This document shows positions 17,560 to 28,500 of a DNA stretch of 39,526 nucleotides, piece after piece. The notes beneath the pieces are model-generated. The model worked only from the letters and a program-made list of their open reading frames with translations. It searched no databases and had not been told where the DNA came from. The translations under genes and the position numbers were made by a program. Positions within the stretch are counted from its first letter, which is position 1, and every line of letters starts with the position of its first letter. This DNA is from Fibrobacter sp. (GTDB lineage: Bacteria; Fibrobacterota; Chitinivibrionia; Chitinivibrionales; Chitinispirillaceae). The DNA is taken from assembly GCA_012519985.1 (NCBI GenBank), contig JAAYPC010000177.1:1-39526 (forward strand), given 5' to 3'.

Positions 17560-19125
17560 TTGAGAGTTCTATCTCACAGACACCTGATTTCCATCTCACT
17601 TTTAATTTTTCTTATTACCAGTGCTTTGGTGATTTATTCCCACAACCATCAAAGCAGTATCGAGCGACCAAAGCCGGGTTCAGTTTCTTTTGGTCCTACA
17701 GAAGAACTTGCTCAGATCAGAACACCTCCCAGATTTGAATCCTTTAAAACCCTTTTTGCGGATATCGCTGAAAACGTAGTACCTACAGTAGTTCAAGTAA
17801 TTCCTACAAAAATCGATACAGTAATTTTTTCCAATAACCCGTTTTATCAGTTTTTTGGTGATCCTTTTGGGCTCAATGAATTCTTCAGCCAACCAAAGCG
17901 TCCTCAACGCCGTCCTCCTGTTGAGAAGCGTCAATACAAACAACAAGGCCTTGGATCGGGTGTAATTGTTAGCAAGGAAGGATTTATCCTGACCAATTAC
18001 CATGTAGTAGACGGTGCTGATGAAATCGAGGTAAAAACTTCTGACAATCGTTCCTTTCAGGCGCAAATTATTGGTGTAGATTCTTTATCTGATGTAGCAG
18101 TCATTAAGATAAAAGAGAAGGTGGACAACCTTCCTGTTGCATATCTGGGAGATTCAGATAAACTACGCCCCGGTGATTGGGCTGTAGCAATTGGAAATCC
18201 ATACAGTCTTGCCTCATCTGTGACACTGGGGATAGTATCTGCATTAGGCCGCACCGCGAGCAATGATTTTAATACCTATCAGAATTTCATTCAAACCGAT
18301 GCAGCAATAAACCCGGGTAATTCCGGTGGTGCTCTTGTTAATGTAAAAGGTGAATTGGTCGGGATTAACACCATGATATACACCCAATCGGGTGGCTACA
18401 TGGGAATTGGATTCGCTATTCCCATAAACATGGCCAGACGGATCATGGAAGATCTGATCTATGAAGGAAAGGTAAACAGAGGATGGCTTGGAATCTCAAT
18501 CCAGGACATTGATCCTGCTACCAGAGAGGCTTTTAATTTAGGCACAGAGGTAAAAGGTGTACTGATCTGCGATGTTTTTAAGGGTCAGCCGGCAGAAAAG
18601 GCAGGCCTCAAACGAGGTGATATTATTACATCGGTTAACAACAAGGAAATACTGAACTCCAATCAGTTGCGAAATGTAATCGCCTCTCTCCATCCTGGAG
18701 AAAAAGCCTCTATCGAAATAATTCGCCAACAAAAAAGGATCGTTATAAACGTCAGAATTCGCAGCAATGACCACAAATCCCACCATTCGTCCCAAAAGTA
18801 TGAGAAACCATCACCTGAAAATAAAAAAGAAGATATCTCCACCAAGTTGGGAATTAAGGCTTCCAATATTACCTCAGAAATCAGAAACACTTTAAACGTC
18901 AATCCTGCAGTTGAAGGAGTAATAATTATAGATATCAATCCTGACTCTCAGGCAGCAGAAGAAGGAATCATGCCAAATGATATTATCCTGGAGATTAACA
19001 GAAAAACTATTTCATCAACAGATGATTTCAAACGCTGCCTCGGCAAGGTAAAACCCGGTGACTCTGTGCTATTTCTGCTTCAAAGAGACAACAACACCTT
19101 CTATAAAGCCTTCAAGGTTCGCTAA
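17560..19125 (+). CDS. HtrA/DegP-family periplasmic serine protease
   Basis: This 521-residue envelope protease/chaperone degrades misfolded periplasmic proteins. It has an N-terminal membrane or signal segment (about 9-27), then a trypsin-like domain with the full triad: His148 in TNYHVVDGADE, Asp178 in DSLSDVAVIKI and Ser255 in NPGNSGGALVN. Two PDZ domains follow (about 300-395, beginning RGWLGISIQDI, and about 430-520). A linker rich in Gln, Arg and Pro precedes the protease domain. The start is a TTG supported by GGAGGAG a few bases upstream; no ATG fits as well. Two PDZ domains match DegP/DegQ rather than DegS. The N-terminal segment lacks an obvious cleavage motif, so it could be membrane-anchored. 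Confidence 0.95.
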   Translation: MRVLSHRHLISISLLIFLITSALVIYSHNHQSSIERPKPGSVSFGPTEELAQIRTPPRFESFKTLFADIAENVVPTVVQVIPTKIDTVIFSNNPFYQFFGDPFGLNEFFSQPKRPQRRPPVEKRQYKQQGLGSGVIVSKEGFILTNYHVVDGADEIEVKTSDNRSFQAQIIGVDSLSDVAVIKIKEKVDNLPVAYLGDSDKLRPGDWAVAIGNPYSLASSVTLGIVSALGRTASNDFNTYQNFIQTDAAINPGNSGGALVNVKGELVGINTMIYTQSGGYMGIGFAIPINMARRIMEDLIYEGKVNRGWLGISIQDIDPATREAFNLGTEVKGVLICDVFKGQPAEKAGLKRGDIITSVNNKEILNSNQLRNVIASLHPGEKASIEIIRQQKRIVINVRIRSNDHKSHHSSQKYEKPSPENKKEDISTKLGIKASNITSEIRNTLNVNPAVEGVIIIDINPDSQAAEEGIMPNDIILEINRKTISSTDDFKRCLGKVKPGDSVLFLLQRDNNTFYKAFKVR

Positions 19126-19148
19126 AGCATGCTCATAGCTCTTCTCTT

Positions 19149-19178
19149 TTGGCAAATATTCTTGACTCTGTTTATAAT
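19149..19178 (+). promoter_or_regulatory. Sigma-70-like promoter for the 297-residue lipoprotein gene
   Basis: TTGGCA (19149-19154) and TATAAT (19173-19178) are separated by 18 bases, which is close to the sigma-70 consensus. They lie about 95 bases before the ATG at 19274, leaving a 5' leader of roughly 90 bases. The gene may therefore be transcribed apart from htrA. Confidence 0.5.
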
Positions 19179-19273
19179 AGAACGTATCTTAGACTAATCA
19201 AAAGGCTCAAAATATATATTTTCTCAACTGAATATCAGCTCAGAAACATACATTTAAATAACCAGGAGGTTTT

Positions 19274-20167
19274 ATGAGGAAATGGGGATTGTATTTGATC
19301 AGTTTAACCGCTATAGTAGTCCTGGCTGGTTGCGGCGGAGTAAGCCAAAAAGATCTTGATCAGGCTCAAAAACGTATTGATAACCTTAAAACACAAGGTA
19401 TCCCGGACAGTATGCTCTCCATGGCTAAGGTCTATCTTGCCCAGGCCATAATCAGCAAAGACAAAGGGAAAGCACCCGAAGCTAAGAAAGCCGCAGATGA
19501 GTTGGAAAAACAACTTAGCGAAGTGGAAAAATACTACAAAGATCACGTCAGTAACCTTTTACCAACCATTGAGTCTCTTAAATCCCAGATCAAGTCGGCA
19601 CGTGAAGAGTTCAGTGCTCTTCAGGCAAAAAAAATTGACAGCATGCTGAATGTGGTTGATTCTTTTGTGAACATTAAATTTTATCTGCAGGCAAACAATA
19701 CCGCTAAGGAAATAGTGAGCAGCATTCCTCAGTTCAGAGAAGATCAGAAAAAAGCAAATGAGATCATGAAAAAAATTCCCGGAGAATGGGTCTGCACTAA
19801 CCATATCAAAGGAACTGAGAACAAAGCTATCAATGCTATAGAAAAGAAAATCTTTACTTTCGACAGAAAGGGCAGTGTCAAGCTGGTTGAAAATAAAAAA
19901 GGACAGAGTGGACCTTTCCTCAAAGAAGATTATGAATACAGATCTGTAGGAACCTGGGAAGTTCTGGGAGACACTATCTATCTGTTTGTTAATCGTTTCA
20001 CCGCAGTACGGCAAAATTTCGAAAGAATGCACAAAGAAGGCACTAAACTCATCTGGAAGAAAGAAACCCATGCTCCTTACGATTCAGCAATAACTGATGG
20101 AAGTCAGGATAGAAATATTATCTATGCTGATCTATTGAGTGATTTTGTGCAAACAAGAAAATTTTAA
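19274..20167 (+). CDS. Putative lipoprotein with helical N-terminal half and beta-rich C-terminal half
   Basis: This 297-residue protein has a clear lipoprotein signal (LISLTAIVVLAGCGG, lipidated Cys at about residue 20). Residues 25-165 are strongly helical and charged, with AQKRIDNL, AKKAADELEKQLSEVEKYY and later stretches that could form a coiled coil or TPR-like bundle. The last ~120 residues contain EWVCTNHIKG, IFTFDRKGSVKLVENKKG and SVGTWEVLGDTIYLFVNRF, which resembles a small lipocalin-like beta domain in which a 'new expression lowers a threshold' style repeat is absent. The start is supported by AGGAGG four bases upstream, and a terminator follows 32 bases after the stop. Its function is not recognised; an envelope-stress role by association with htrA is only a guess. 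Confidence 0.85.
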   Translation: MRKWGLYLISLTAIVVLAGCGGVSQKDLDQAQKRIDNLKTQGIPDSMLSMAKVYLAQAIISKDKGKAPEAKKAADELEKQLSEVEKYYKDHVSNLLPTIESLKSQIKSAREEFSALQAKKIDSMLNVVDSFVNIKFYLQANNTAKEIVSSIPQFREDQKKANEIMKKIPGEWVCTNHIKGTENKAINAIEKKIFTFDRKGSVKLVENKKGQSGPFLKEDYEYRSVGTWEVLGDTIYLFVNRFTAVRQNFERMHKEGTKLIWKKETHAPYDSAITDGSQDRNIIYADLLSDFVQTRKF

Positions 20168-20198
20168 TCCTCTTTCCTGAATACAACCGAAAACAACA

Positions 20199-20229
20199 GG
20201 GTATTGGAATTTTTTCCAATACCCTTTTT
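20199..20229 (+). terminator. Rho-independent terminator after the lipoprotein gene
   Basis: GGGTATTGGAA (20199-20209) pairs perfectly with TTCCAATACCC (20214-20224) around a TTTT loop, followed by TTTTTC. It is a textbook intrinsic terminator on the plus strand. Confidence 0.92.
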
Positions 20230-20261
20230 CTTTTCATAAAACACAGTCTTTTATTGGTTTT

Positions 20262-20304
20262 CAGAAATAAAAAAAGGCAGCGCTTAGCAAGAAGTGCTGC
20301 CTTT
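20262..20304 (-). terminator. Rho-independent terminator after rpmA
   Basis: Read on the minus strand, AAAGGCAGC pairs with GCTGCCTTT (arms 20296-20304 and 20273-20281), and the stem is followed by a run of seven T then ATTT. It ends the rplU-rpmA transcript 30 bases after the rpmA stop and sits tail to tail with the plus-strand terminator. Confidence 0.9.
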
Positions 20305-20335
20305 GAAACTTATCTTAGTAAAAATCAGAAACTAA

Positions 20336-20590
20336 TCAGACAGGTAGAATATCGACTCGCTTTTTGTTTCCAGTGAATCTTGAGAACCTGACAATACCGT
20401 CAATTTTGGCAAACAGTGTATCATCTGAGCCCTTTCCGACATTAATGCCCGGATGAACAACAGTACCTTTCTGACGAACAATAATACTGCCGGCACTTAC
20501 CTTCTCTCCGCCAAATTTTTTTACTCCAAGCATTTTTGGATTGCTGTCCCGCCCGTTACGGCTACTTCCAACACCCTTCTTATGTGCCAT
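20336..20590 (-). CDS. rpmA: 50S ribosomal protein L27
   Basis: This 84-residue protein is the full-length bacterial L27, which sits near the peptidyl transferase centre of the large subunit. The N-terminus [19 protein letters not shown] matches the family, with no cleavable N-terminal extension of the Firmicutes type. [12 protein letters not shown] and [17 protein letters not shown] are the core signatures. It lies 19 bases after rplU and is followed by a strong terminator. Confidence 0.98.
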   Translation of the reverse strand: MAHKKGVGSSRNGRDSNPKMLGVKKFGGEKVSAGSIIVRQKGTVVHPGINVGKGSDDTLFAKIDGIVRFSRFTGNKKRVDILPV

Positions 20591-20609
20591 TTCCTATTTC
20601 TCCCTGCAA

Positions 20610-20921
20610 TCAGATGTTGATCGAAACGATCTCAATTTTAGTATACTGCTGACGGTGTCCGTTTTTTCGACGGTAATCTTTTCTGCGTTTTCTTTTGATC
20701 ACCAGTACTTTGTTAGCTTTTGCATGTTCAAGAACCTTTGCAGTAACTGAAGCACCTTCCACCACTGGGGTTCCAATTTTTACATTATCACCATCGGCTG
20801 CCAGTAGAACTTTGTTTATGGTAATTTCTGCCCCCTGTTCAGCATCGATAAGAGGTACACGTAACTTTGCCCCGGGTGTAGCTTTAAACTGTACACCACC
20901 TTGCTCAATAATCGAATACAT
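20610..20921 (-). CDS. rplU: 50S ribosomal protein L21
   Basis: This 103-residue protein is L21, which binds 23S rRNA. The N-terminus [17 protein letters not shown] and the C-terminal [19 protein letters not shown] are typical. The start follows CAGGAGT. The upstream gene is rng, an arrangement (rng-rplU-rpmA) seen in many bacteria. A 141-base intergenic leader with pairing potential precedes it. Confidence 0.98.
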   Translation of the reverse strand: MYSIIEQGGVQFKATPGAKLRVPLIDAEQGAEITINKVLLAADGDNVKIGTPVVEGASVTAKVLEHAKANKVLVIKRKRRKDYRRKNGHRQQYTKIEIVSINI

Positions 20922-21062
20922 GAATAACTCCTGTTTATTTTACTGGTCGGTTAATCTTTTCTGGCGCAAGTTTGATACCTGCAGTCCCTTACTGACCAGA
21001 AATCCCCGGCCCAGGGAAAAGATTTTTAAATATATATATTCACAATGCCGCAATCAAGTGTC
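20922..21062 (-). promoter_or_regulatory. Possible structured leader of rplU-rpmA
   Basis: The 141 bases between rng and rplU have no ORF. On the minus strand CTGGTC (20994-20999) can pair with GACCAG (20943-20948), enclosing about 45 bases, and a separate CCC/GGG-cored hairpin can form around 21001-21025. Autoregulatory L21 leaders are known in other bacteria; this one has not been matched to a known motif, so a leader role is an inference. Confidence 0.3.
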
Positions 21063-22577
21063 CTATGATATTGCATTGTAGACTGGAGTAAAATTGTATT
21101 CATCTTGATCCAGTTGCTCGTCTTCAACAATTGTGAAGCGACAATTGTGCTCTTTTTCTAGCATTTTCTTTATCTGTGCACCATCTTTGATCAGATAAGC
21201 TGCCACCGCAGGGTGTACAGCCAAAGTGATTTCCGGTGCATTAAAGGTAGTTCTCCGTAAGTCTCTATCGATTCTGGCAGCAACGGTTTCTGCAGAAAAA
21301 ACCCATCCCAGACCACCACAGGCATGGCAAACATCGGTAAAAAACTCCTGCAATTCGGGACGTACTCTTTTTCTGGTAATTTCCATCAGTCCGAATTTGG
21401 AGAGCCCGGTAAAGGAAGTGGCAGTTGGATCAGCCTCTAATCCCATGCGCATTGCGTTCTCAATTTTCTTTCGGTTCTCGGGATTTTGCATGTCTATAAA
21501 ATCCACAACTATCAGTCCACCAATATCACGCAAACGAAGCTGACGGCAAATCTCACCAGCAGCATCTAGATTGGTTTTAAAAATGGTCTCTTCCAGATTG
21601 GATTTTCCAATGTTTCGGCCGGTGTTAACATCTATGGCAACCAGAGCTTCTGTCTTATCAATCAGAATATAGCCACCACTACGCAGCCAAACCTTTCTTT
21701 TCAAGAGCCGTTCCAAATCTTTTTCAATATCGAACTTATCAAACAATGGTTGTTTTTCTCTATACCTGATTACTCGATTACAAAAATCTGGATGAAGAGC
21801 TTTGAGGTATTCCTGAATTTCCTGATAATCGTCATCCTGATCTGCATAAACCTCCGTTACCTCTTCAGAGAAAAGATCTCTGATAACCCGGGTGGTTATG
21901 CCCAGTTCCCGATATACCAGTTTGGGTCCACTTCCGCTCAGCGCTTCATTCTGAGTAATACGCCAGGAATCAAGAAGAAGGTGGATTTCCTTAATAAACT
22001 CGGTTTCAGAAACCTTCAAACCAATAGTACGTACGATAAAACCTACACCGGGCGGTTTTATCTGTGCTATGAGTTTTTTCAACCTGGCTCGTTTTTTCAA
22101 ATCCGATGTTTTTTTGGATACACCTATGAAATCGGTATCTGGTACAAGCACCAGGAATCTTCCTGCCAAACTGATTTGTGTAGTAACTTTGGCTCCTTTG
22201 GACCCTATCGGTTCTTTAGCGACTTGAACCAGAATCTCCTGACCTACATCCAGAACTTTTTCAATAGGGATTTTGGCTATTCGCTTTCTTTTGGAGGTAT
22301 CCTGTCCCATATATCGTTCCATTAAGGAATCATCTACATCAAGAAGCAGCGAAGGATCGACATCTGAGGCATGAAGAAATGCGCATTTTTCCAGTCCAAT
22401 ATCCACAAAAGCTGCCTGAATACCAGGCAAAATGGAAGTCACCTTCCCTCTGTAGATATTGCCCACCAGTCTTAAATGATCTGGTCTTTCCACTACTAGT
22501 TCAACCACTTTGTCGGATTCAAGCAAAGCAGCCCTTTTCTCGGTCGAGGTTGCATTAAACAATATTTTTTTTTGCAT
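21063..22577 (-). CDS. rng: Ribonuclease G/E-family endoribonuclease
   Basis: This 504-residue enzyme is the RNase G-length member of the RNase E/G family, which processes rRNA and initiates mRNA decay. An S1-type RNA-binding domain occupies about 38-130 (NIYRGKVTSILPGIQAAFVDIG). The catalytic DNase I-like domain has the metal-binding Asp316 (AIDVNTG) and Asp359 (IVVDFIDMQ). A Cys-x-x-Cys zinc link (VCHACGGLG) near 415 supports dimer formation. There is no long unstructured C-terminal scaffold as in RNase E. It starts nine bases after the sprA-like stop and precedes rplU. Confidence 0.95.
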   Translation of the reverse strand: MQKKILFNATSTEKRAALLESDKVVELVVERPDHLRLVGNIYRGKVTSILPGIQAAFVDIGLEKCAFLHASDVDPSLLLDVDDSLMERYMGQDTSKRKRIAKIPIEKVLDVGQEILVQVAKEPIGSKGAKVTTQISLAGRFLVLVPDTDFIGVSKKTSDLKKRARLKKLIAQIKPPGVGFIVRTIGLKVSETEFIKEIHLLLDSWRITQNEALSGSGPKLVYRELGITTRVIRDLFSEEVTEVYADQDDDYQEIQEYLKALHPDFCNRVIRYREKQPLFDKFDIEKDLERLLKRKVWLRSGGYILIDKTEALVAIDVNTGRNIGKSNLEETIFKTNLDAAGEICRQLRLRDIGGLIVVDFIDMQNPENRKKIENAMRMGLEADPTATSFTGLSKFGLMEITRKRVRPELQEFFTDVCHACGGLGWVFSAETVAARIDRDLRRTTFNAPEITLAVHPAVAAYLIKDGAQIKKMLEKEHNCRFTIVEDEQLDQDEYNFTPVYNAIS

Positions 22578-22585
22578 ATGTTTCT

Positions 22586-25500
22586 CTAATTGAATTGGAT
22601 GCTAACAATCAATGCCAATTCACGTTTTTTTGTTTCATGTTCACCAGTTTTTTCATTTCCGTGAGTATATTCGAAACTCCCGGTAATGTTGTCTGTGAAA
22701 ATATAAGATAAATATGGCTTAATTGAATATGAAACTTCATTTGTTTTACTCTGCCCATCATTGCTAAGTTCTGTTCTTACCTCTCTATTACCGGTTAACC
22801 CCATGGTCGTCTTTCCCCTGACAGGAATTTTCCAACGCAAGAGATTAATCTCAGATAAGCGGCTGTTTCTTTCTATTCTATAACTTATATCCAGTTCGTG
22901 GCCCCCGGAGCTGATCTGATTACTCACCATCTTCTTATCATAGACTTTGCTTCGAGATATTCTGCTGCGATAAGAAAAATTAATAGGCCATTTTTTTATA
23001 ACTCCCTGTATTCCAACCAGAGGTGACATACTGAATTCCTTGGTAGTGTCAGGATCTATATCATTTTTATTTCCACATATTCTTTTCAAATTCAAATTAG
23101 AATTAAATTCCAGACTACTAAGGAAGTCCTTGATAAGAGGAAGTTTTATCAAGGATGAGGTACGCAGGCCCAAAGAAAAGTCCGGAAAAGTAATTGTAGT
23201 GTCATAGAAATTAGTATCCGGGATCACTTCAAAGTTTCGGCTCCAGCTTAAACTTATGGGACTAATCGAGAGTTGAAATGGAACAGAAATGGAGAGCCCA
23301 CTGGAAATTGAGTACCTCTGATCAGTATTTCTTCTGTCCTGACGATATAAATCGATTTTATCACCTGCTAATGCACGATATCTCATTCCTCCCAGAACAT
23401 AGTCATCCATGTCACCACGCAAAAAAGAGCGGAAGTCCTTCCCTTTTAGCCCCAACTGGTATTTAAGAAAATCAAAACCCGAACCTATTATATCCTGATT
23501 CATGTAATTATTAATAAGCTCCTGGCTTGCAGTGTAACTAAAAGAAATTCTGTTTAAATTGACTGCATTAAAGAAAGAATCAACACCAGAAAGGAATTTG
23601 TTCAATCTGGATTTGGATGTAATATCCATCAGATTCTTTAAAGCAACATCGAAATCAAAAGATGCATCAAAAGAAAAGGTGTTACTTACTGATGCGCTGA
23701 TATAGCCAGTAGAATCAGAAACGTAACTCACAATATCACCATGATAGTCGGAGGAATAATCTGCAGATGTGCTAAGCCAGTCGAAAATATTGGGTGAAAG
23801 ATTTATACTTGCATTCTGGACGCGGTATTTTTCTCCCTCCAGGATAAGATAATGTCGCGCAAATGTGGCATTACCTTTGTAGAGGCTAAATATGTTATCA
23901 GCCATTTCACGTGTACTTCCATCTGCATATTTTTGAAGATCTCTTGAGATATTAAGGGAATAATTAAACTCCAATAGAGGTGCAATGGGAGAATAAAGGA
24001 AATTTAACCCGTGCTTAACATCAAAGGTATGTCTGGTACTGTATGTATTTCGTTTGGTATCGGTATTATATGCTGAACTCTGTGTGACATCGATAAAGTC
24101 GATCATGAAATTTTCGGGCAATAAAGAGAACTGATAATCACTTAGTTTAGAAGGTCCTTTGGATTCAAAGGGTCGCCAGGATGTCCATGAAGGCGGATCA
24201 TCAGGAGTAAGATCATATTTAAGATTACCTGAATAAGTTTGGGTTTTGCTGGTAATTTTATAGTCTTCGTCCACTGAGCTTTTTTTGCCCTGCCGATTGT
24301 CACTGTTATTTGTATTATATCTGAAACCTCCCGAAATTCTGTCTAATGTCAGATTAAGCAAAGGATTATCGTTTTTCTTTTCTTTGTCAAAATTAATATA
24401 AGAAGAAATGTTGGTAGTTTTCTGCTGATAATGTCTGGATAACGATTTTTTATCGGTAAGCAGTTCCCACACGTTATCTGATCGACCTTTTTCATCGGTG
24501 AGTACAACGTCACTGTTACTCTTAATTTGCGGACGGGTAATAGAACTGTTATAACTTCCACCGATCGGCAGAGAAACCCCCCAATCCTGGGGAAGGAACT
24601 TATTAAGATTCATTGATGAACTGAAGCTGGTGGAAAGTTCAGAGTTTTGCCTTTGTATCGTGTTATCGGTCATCTTTCTGAAATCGCCATCTGTAAAAGT
24701 CAGGTTTCCAGCCATACTAATAAAATCAGCCCATTGAGTATTGAAGTTAGCCCTGATAGCCCTTCCACTCAATCGGTTTATCTCCCTTACCTTCATCTCA
24801 TTTATCCAGATCTCACCAGAAGAGTTCTCCTCTCTTGTATCATCTTTATCACGAATAACACCAATACCCATCCATTGAATCCTGGTAAAGTTAGGTTGAC
24901 GCTGAGCCGCCTTAGAAATTGCCCGCAAATATTCTTTTCGTTGGCCATCTTTGGATACTTTAATTAGTTCAGTTTCAATAGGACTGTCAGGATTCTCTGT
25001 TATAAAATTGTCCTTGAGTTCAGCGATCTTTCTTAAATCAATCTTCACCTCCTGCCATCCGGAATAAATCTCACTTAGATATTCATAGTAGGTGGAATCA
25101 TCAGAGCCAAATCGGAAAACGAAATAAACTTTACCATCGTATAAAGGAGCATGCTGTCCTTTTGCTGAACTGCCATCAGGCTTTCTTCCATAAAGTGCAA
25201 GACTTAATTGTCCATAAGCGGAAATGTCTAACTGATGATAGTTATATGACCTGGTTACAAGTGCAGTATCTCCGGGCCCAACGCTCTTAAAATTCAATCG
25301 AAGCGATGATTCCTGCTCCTCATCATCATTATCATCTCTTTCCACCAGCACCAGCGGCTCATTAGCAACCTCTCTCCTGTAGAAATTATCTTCCTTGTTA
25401 TTAATTGAGCTTGCCTCAATTATAGTACCTATCGAATCGTGCATAGGTAACCACTGACTGCCTACAAACTGCATTTCAGAGAAAATGAGCTGATGCTCCA

Positions 25501-28500
25501 CATTAAGAGCAGAACTGTCAAAGCCAGTCCATATAAGCCTTACAAATTCGATATTTTTCCAGCTTGGGTTACCTACCGAATCACGAAAATTATAACCTTT
25601 GATTGACTCTTTGAGTGGTATGCGATATTTTCTCCAGCCATTTTTATGTATTACATTGGCACTTGTATCAATAAAGGGAGCACTCTCATCGCCCAAATCT
25701 ACTGTAAACTGGAAGTAGCTCTCGTTTTTATGGGTATAAACGATATAATCATAATTGATATCCTCAGAAGTAAGTTTGGAATCACCCTGCCTGCGATTTG
25801 AGTATCTTCTGTGCTCTACTTTTCCGTCATCATCATAGTATTTTTTAAAATCGTCACGTCCAGGATCTTCCCGATCCAGCCCCAGTAAAGTATCTCCATA
25901 GCGTAAAGTATCCCATTGCTGATTTAACCCGGGTATGAGGTAGTATTCCAAAGTATTGTCTTTGATCGTATCAAGTCCATTATCCCGTTTCGAATCGACC
26001 TTATCAGGATTATTAATTAATGTGGGATCTTCAGTATCTTCAACCTTGTTAGGCGGCCCACCCCTTATTGAGATGTCCTCCCTCACGGTCCCCATCTGTA
26101 TAAGAAGTTTACCTTTTCCATGAAACCCCCCGGCCGCAGATATGATAAACTCAAAATACTGCTCTTCAGTTTTATCCTTTATATACACTGGAGTCATTAC
26201 TCCTGCCCAGGTGCTATAGTACCGATGATTATATTTGGGATGGGGTGATGGGACACAATGCAATCTGAGTAGAGTCTCATAATCATTTGCACTAGTGGTA
26301 ACCACTTTAGTATTAAGATCTTTTATATCACGAACCAGAATCCGATATTGATGATCCCTCTCGGTAGGAGTAAACCAGTAAAAATCCCAGGCTGGTGGAT
26401 AACGATGCAAAGAATCAGGAGTAAGTGAATCAATAAAAGGTGGACTGGCCTGATACCACCCGTTTGCATGTATTGGCAATGTCGAATACAGTTTACTATC
26501 CTCAAAATCATCGACATAAGCTTCACCCTCAGGGTTTGGATTCATGAAAGATCTGGCATACTCTATATCCAGAACCATTTTGGATTCTGCAGTAGTATTA
26601 ATCAGAGGAATTTTATTAATCAGACTGGTCATCCATTCCGGATTAAGGTCGATTCTGATATTAAAATCAAGCAGACCCTTATTATATGGTTCTTGTTCGA
26701 GTTGTGGGATCTTATCATTTACTTTAACATTCTGATAAAGGAAACTCAATCCGGCAAACGAACCATCACTGATAAATGGCAGTTTCAATTCTCCTCTGGT
26801 CCCAAAAAACACTTTTTTTTCAGGCACAAACATAGCCGATCTCTGATACTCCACAGTGATTTTCTCTGCATTTTTGGCATATGGAGACACCAGTTCCATT
26901 TCTCCGGAGCTGTAATCCAGAATATAATCGACATTTCTCTGCAGTATCGTACCATCTGCCTTAACAACCTCTCCCTCCATTACATCCCAGCCCAGATTAA
27001 AGGTTGTCTGCTTTGTTGAGCTGGTTGTATAAATTCTATAATAAGGGTCATAAGGACTCCGATGCAGCACCTCCTTACTGCATTTATAAATGGTAGAATC
27101 CACGTAATTTCCAAGTGCAGGATTTCTGAAAGGTTCATTACCAAAAAATGAAGTATCATAAGGGGGGAATATTAGATAACCATTGTTCTTGTCGAAGATA
27201 TAGGGTTTGTCCAATGACATCTGACCGTTTACAGATATCCCCAGAACATCGCTGAATTTAACGCTGTTTTCGTTTTCTTCCCTCTCATTGTCATCATCAA
27301 TGGTCTTCTGTACGATTCTGAATTTGGAATCGGTCAAATTGATTGCATCCAGCTCATACACATTTCTCCACATCAGATAAAAGCGTGAAGTGTCAAGATC
27401 TGCACCTGCCGAATCGATTGGATCTTTAGGTTTGAGGACCCAAAGATTCCAGATAGTATCATTTTCAGTAGCACTAATTATACTACCTTTATTAAAAGAA
27501 GGATCTCTGGCTCTGAGGTAAATGGCAATAAAGCAGTTGCTTATGTCAGGAGTATCCGCAAAGCGTATCCATCCCTCGGTTTCATTTAGGTAATAATGAC
27601 GATCTCTGTAGAGCCGCACGAATCCCTGTCGTTGGGGATCATCCTCCAATGTGGCAGTATCAATTAACATATCACCAGACTTGACACTTCTCCACACAAT
27701 CAGAGTATCCACCTCAGGAATGGAAGTGGGTCTGGCACCATTTATGGCATACTTGCGGTTATATAATCTTCGATACCTGTTATCAAGAAAATAATATTTA
27801 TAGAGGATATAATCCTCTTCTGTTAAAACCCGTTCTTCACTTCCCTGATTAGGAGAAAATGTGGACTTTACCGCTTCACCCCGTTCGTGGCTAATGACAG
27901 AAGTAAGCGAAAGCGGACCCAGTTGTGAGCGGACCTTAATACCAAAAAGGCCCTCATTACTCTCAGAATATCCGGATAATTCCGTTCCCGGCATCTGAAA
28001 ACCAGTCCAACCAGCCTCCACCTCCTGAATAATCTCATCTTCCAGTTCTCCTGGTGTAGACTCTTTATAATGAATCTTGAAATTTTTAAAAACATCTGAT
28101 ATGGCAAATTCATTCTGATTGTCTGCACTGATATTAATGGAGATCAACCGCCCAATACTTCCACTGATACTAAATTGATAGTCCACCTGAAAATCAAAAC
28201 CAGTGTTAGACTCATGGTCTGTGTCTACAGAGGATTCCACGATGGTTGAATTATCAAAACCCATCCTGATAGTAAGCGAACCATTTATGCTTAATCTTGG
28301 AGGATCAGTACCAATAAGCCGCTGTGCCCATGAAGGATAATGAACCGGCATCTCCCACTGAAATTTCATCACAGATTGTTTAGAACTGGCAGCATCATTT
28401 CTGGAAACCGAAATTCCAGCCTTCCAACCCTTCAGAAGAGCATAGTTTCTTCTGGCCAGAAGATAATCGCTTAACTCCTTGTAATGATACTCCCAGAGCC

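Noticed and set aside
19559-20071. 170-codon minus-strand ORF opposite the lipoprotein gene
   Set aside because: The plus-strand gene has a clear lipobox, ribosome site, promoter and terminator; the antisense frame has none.
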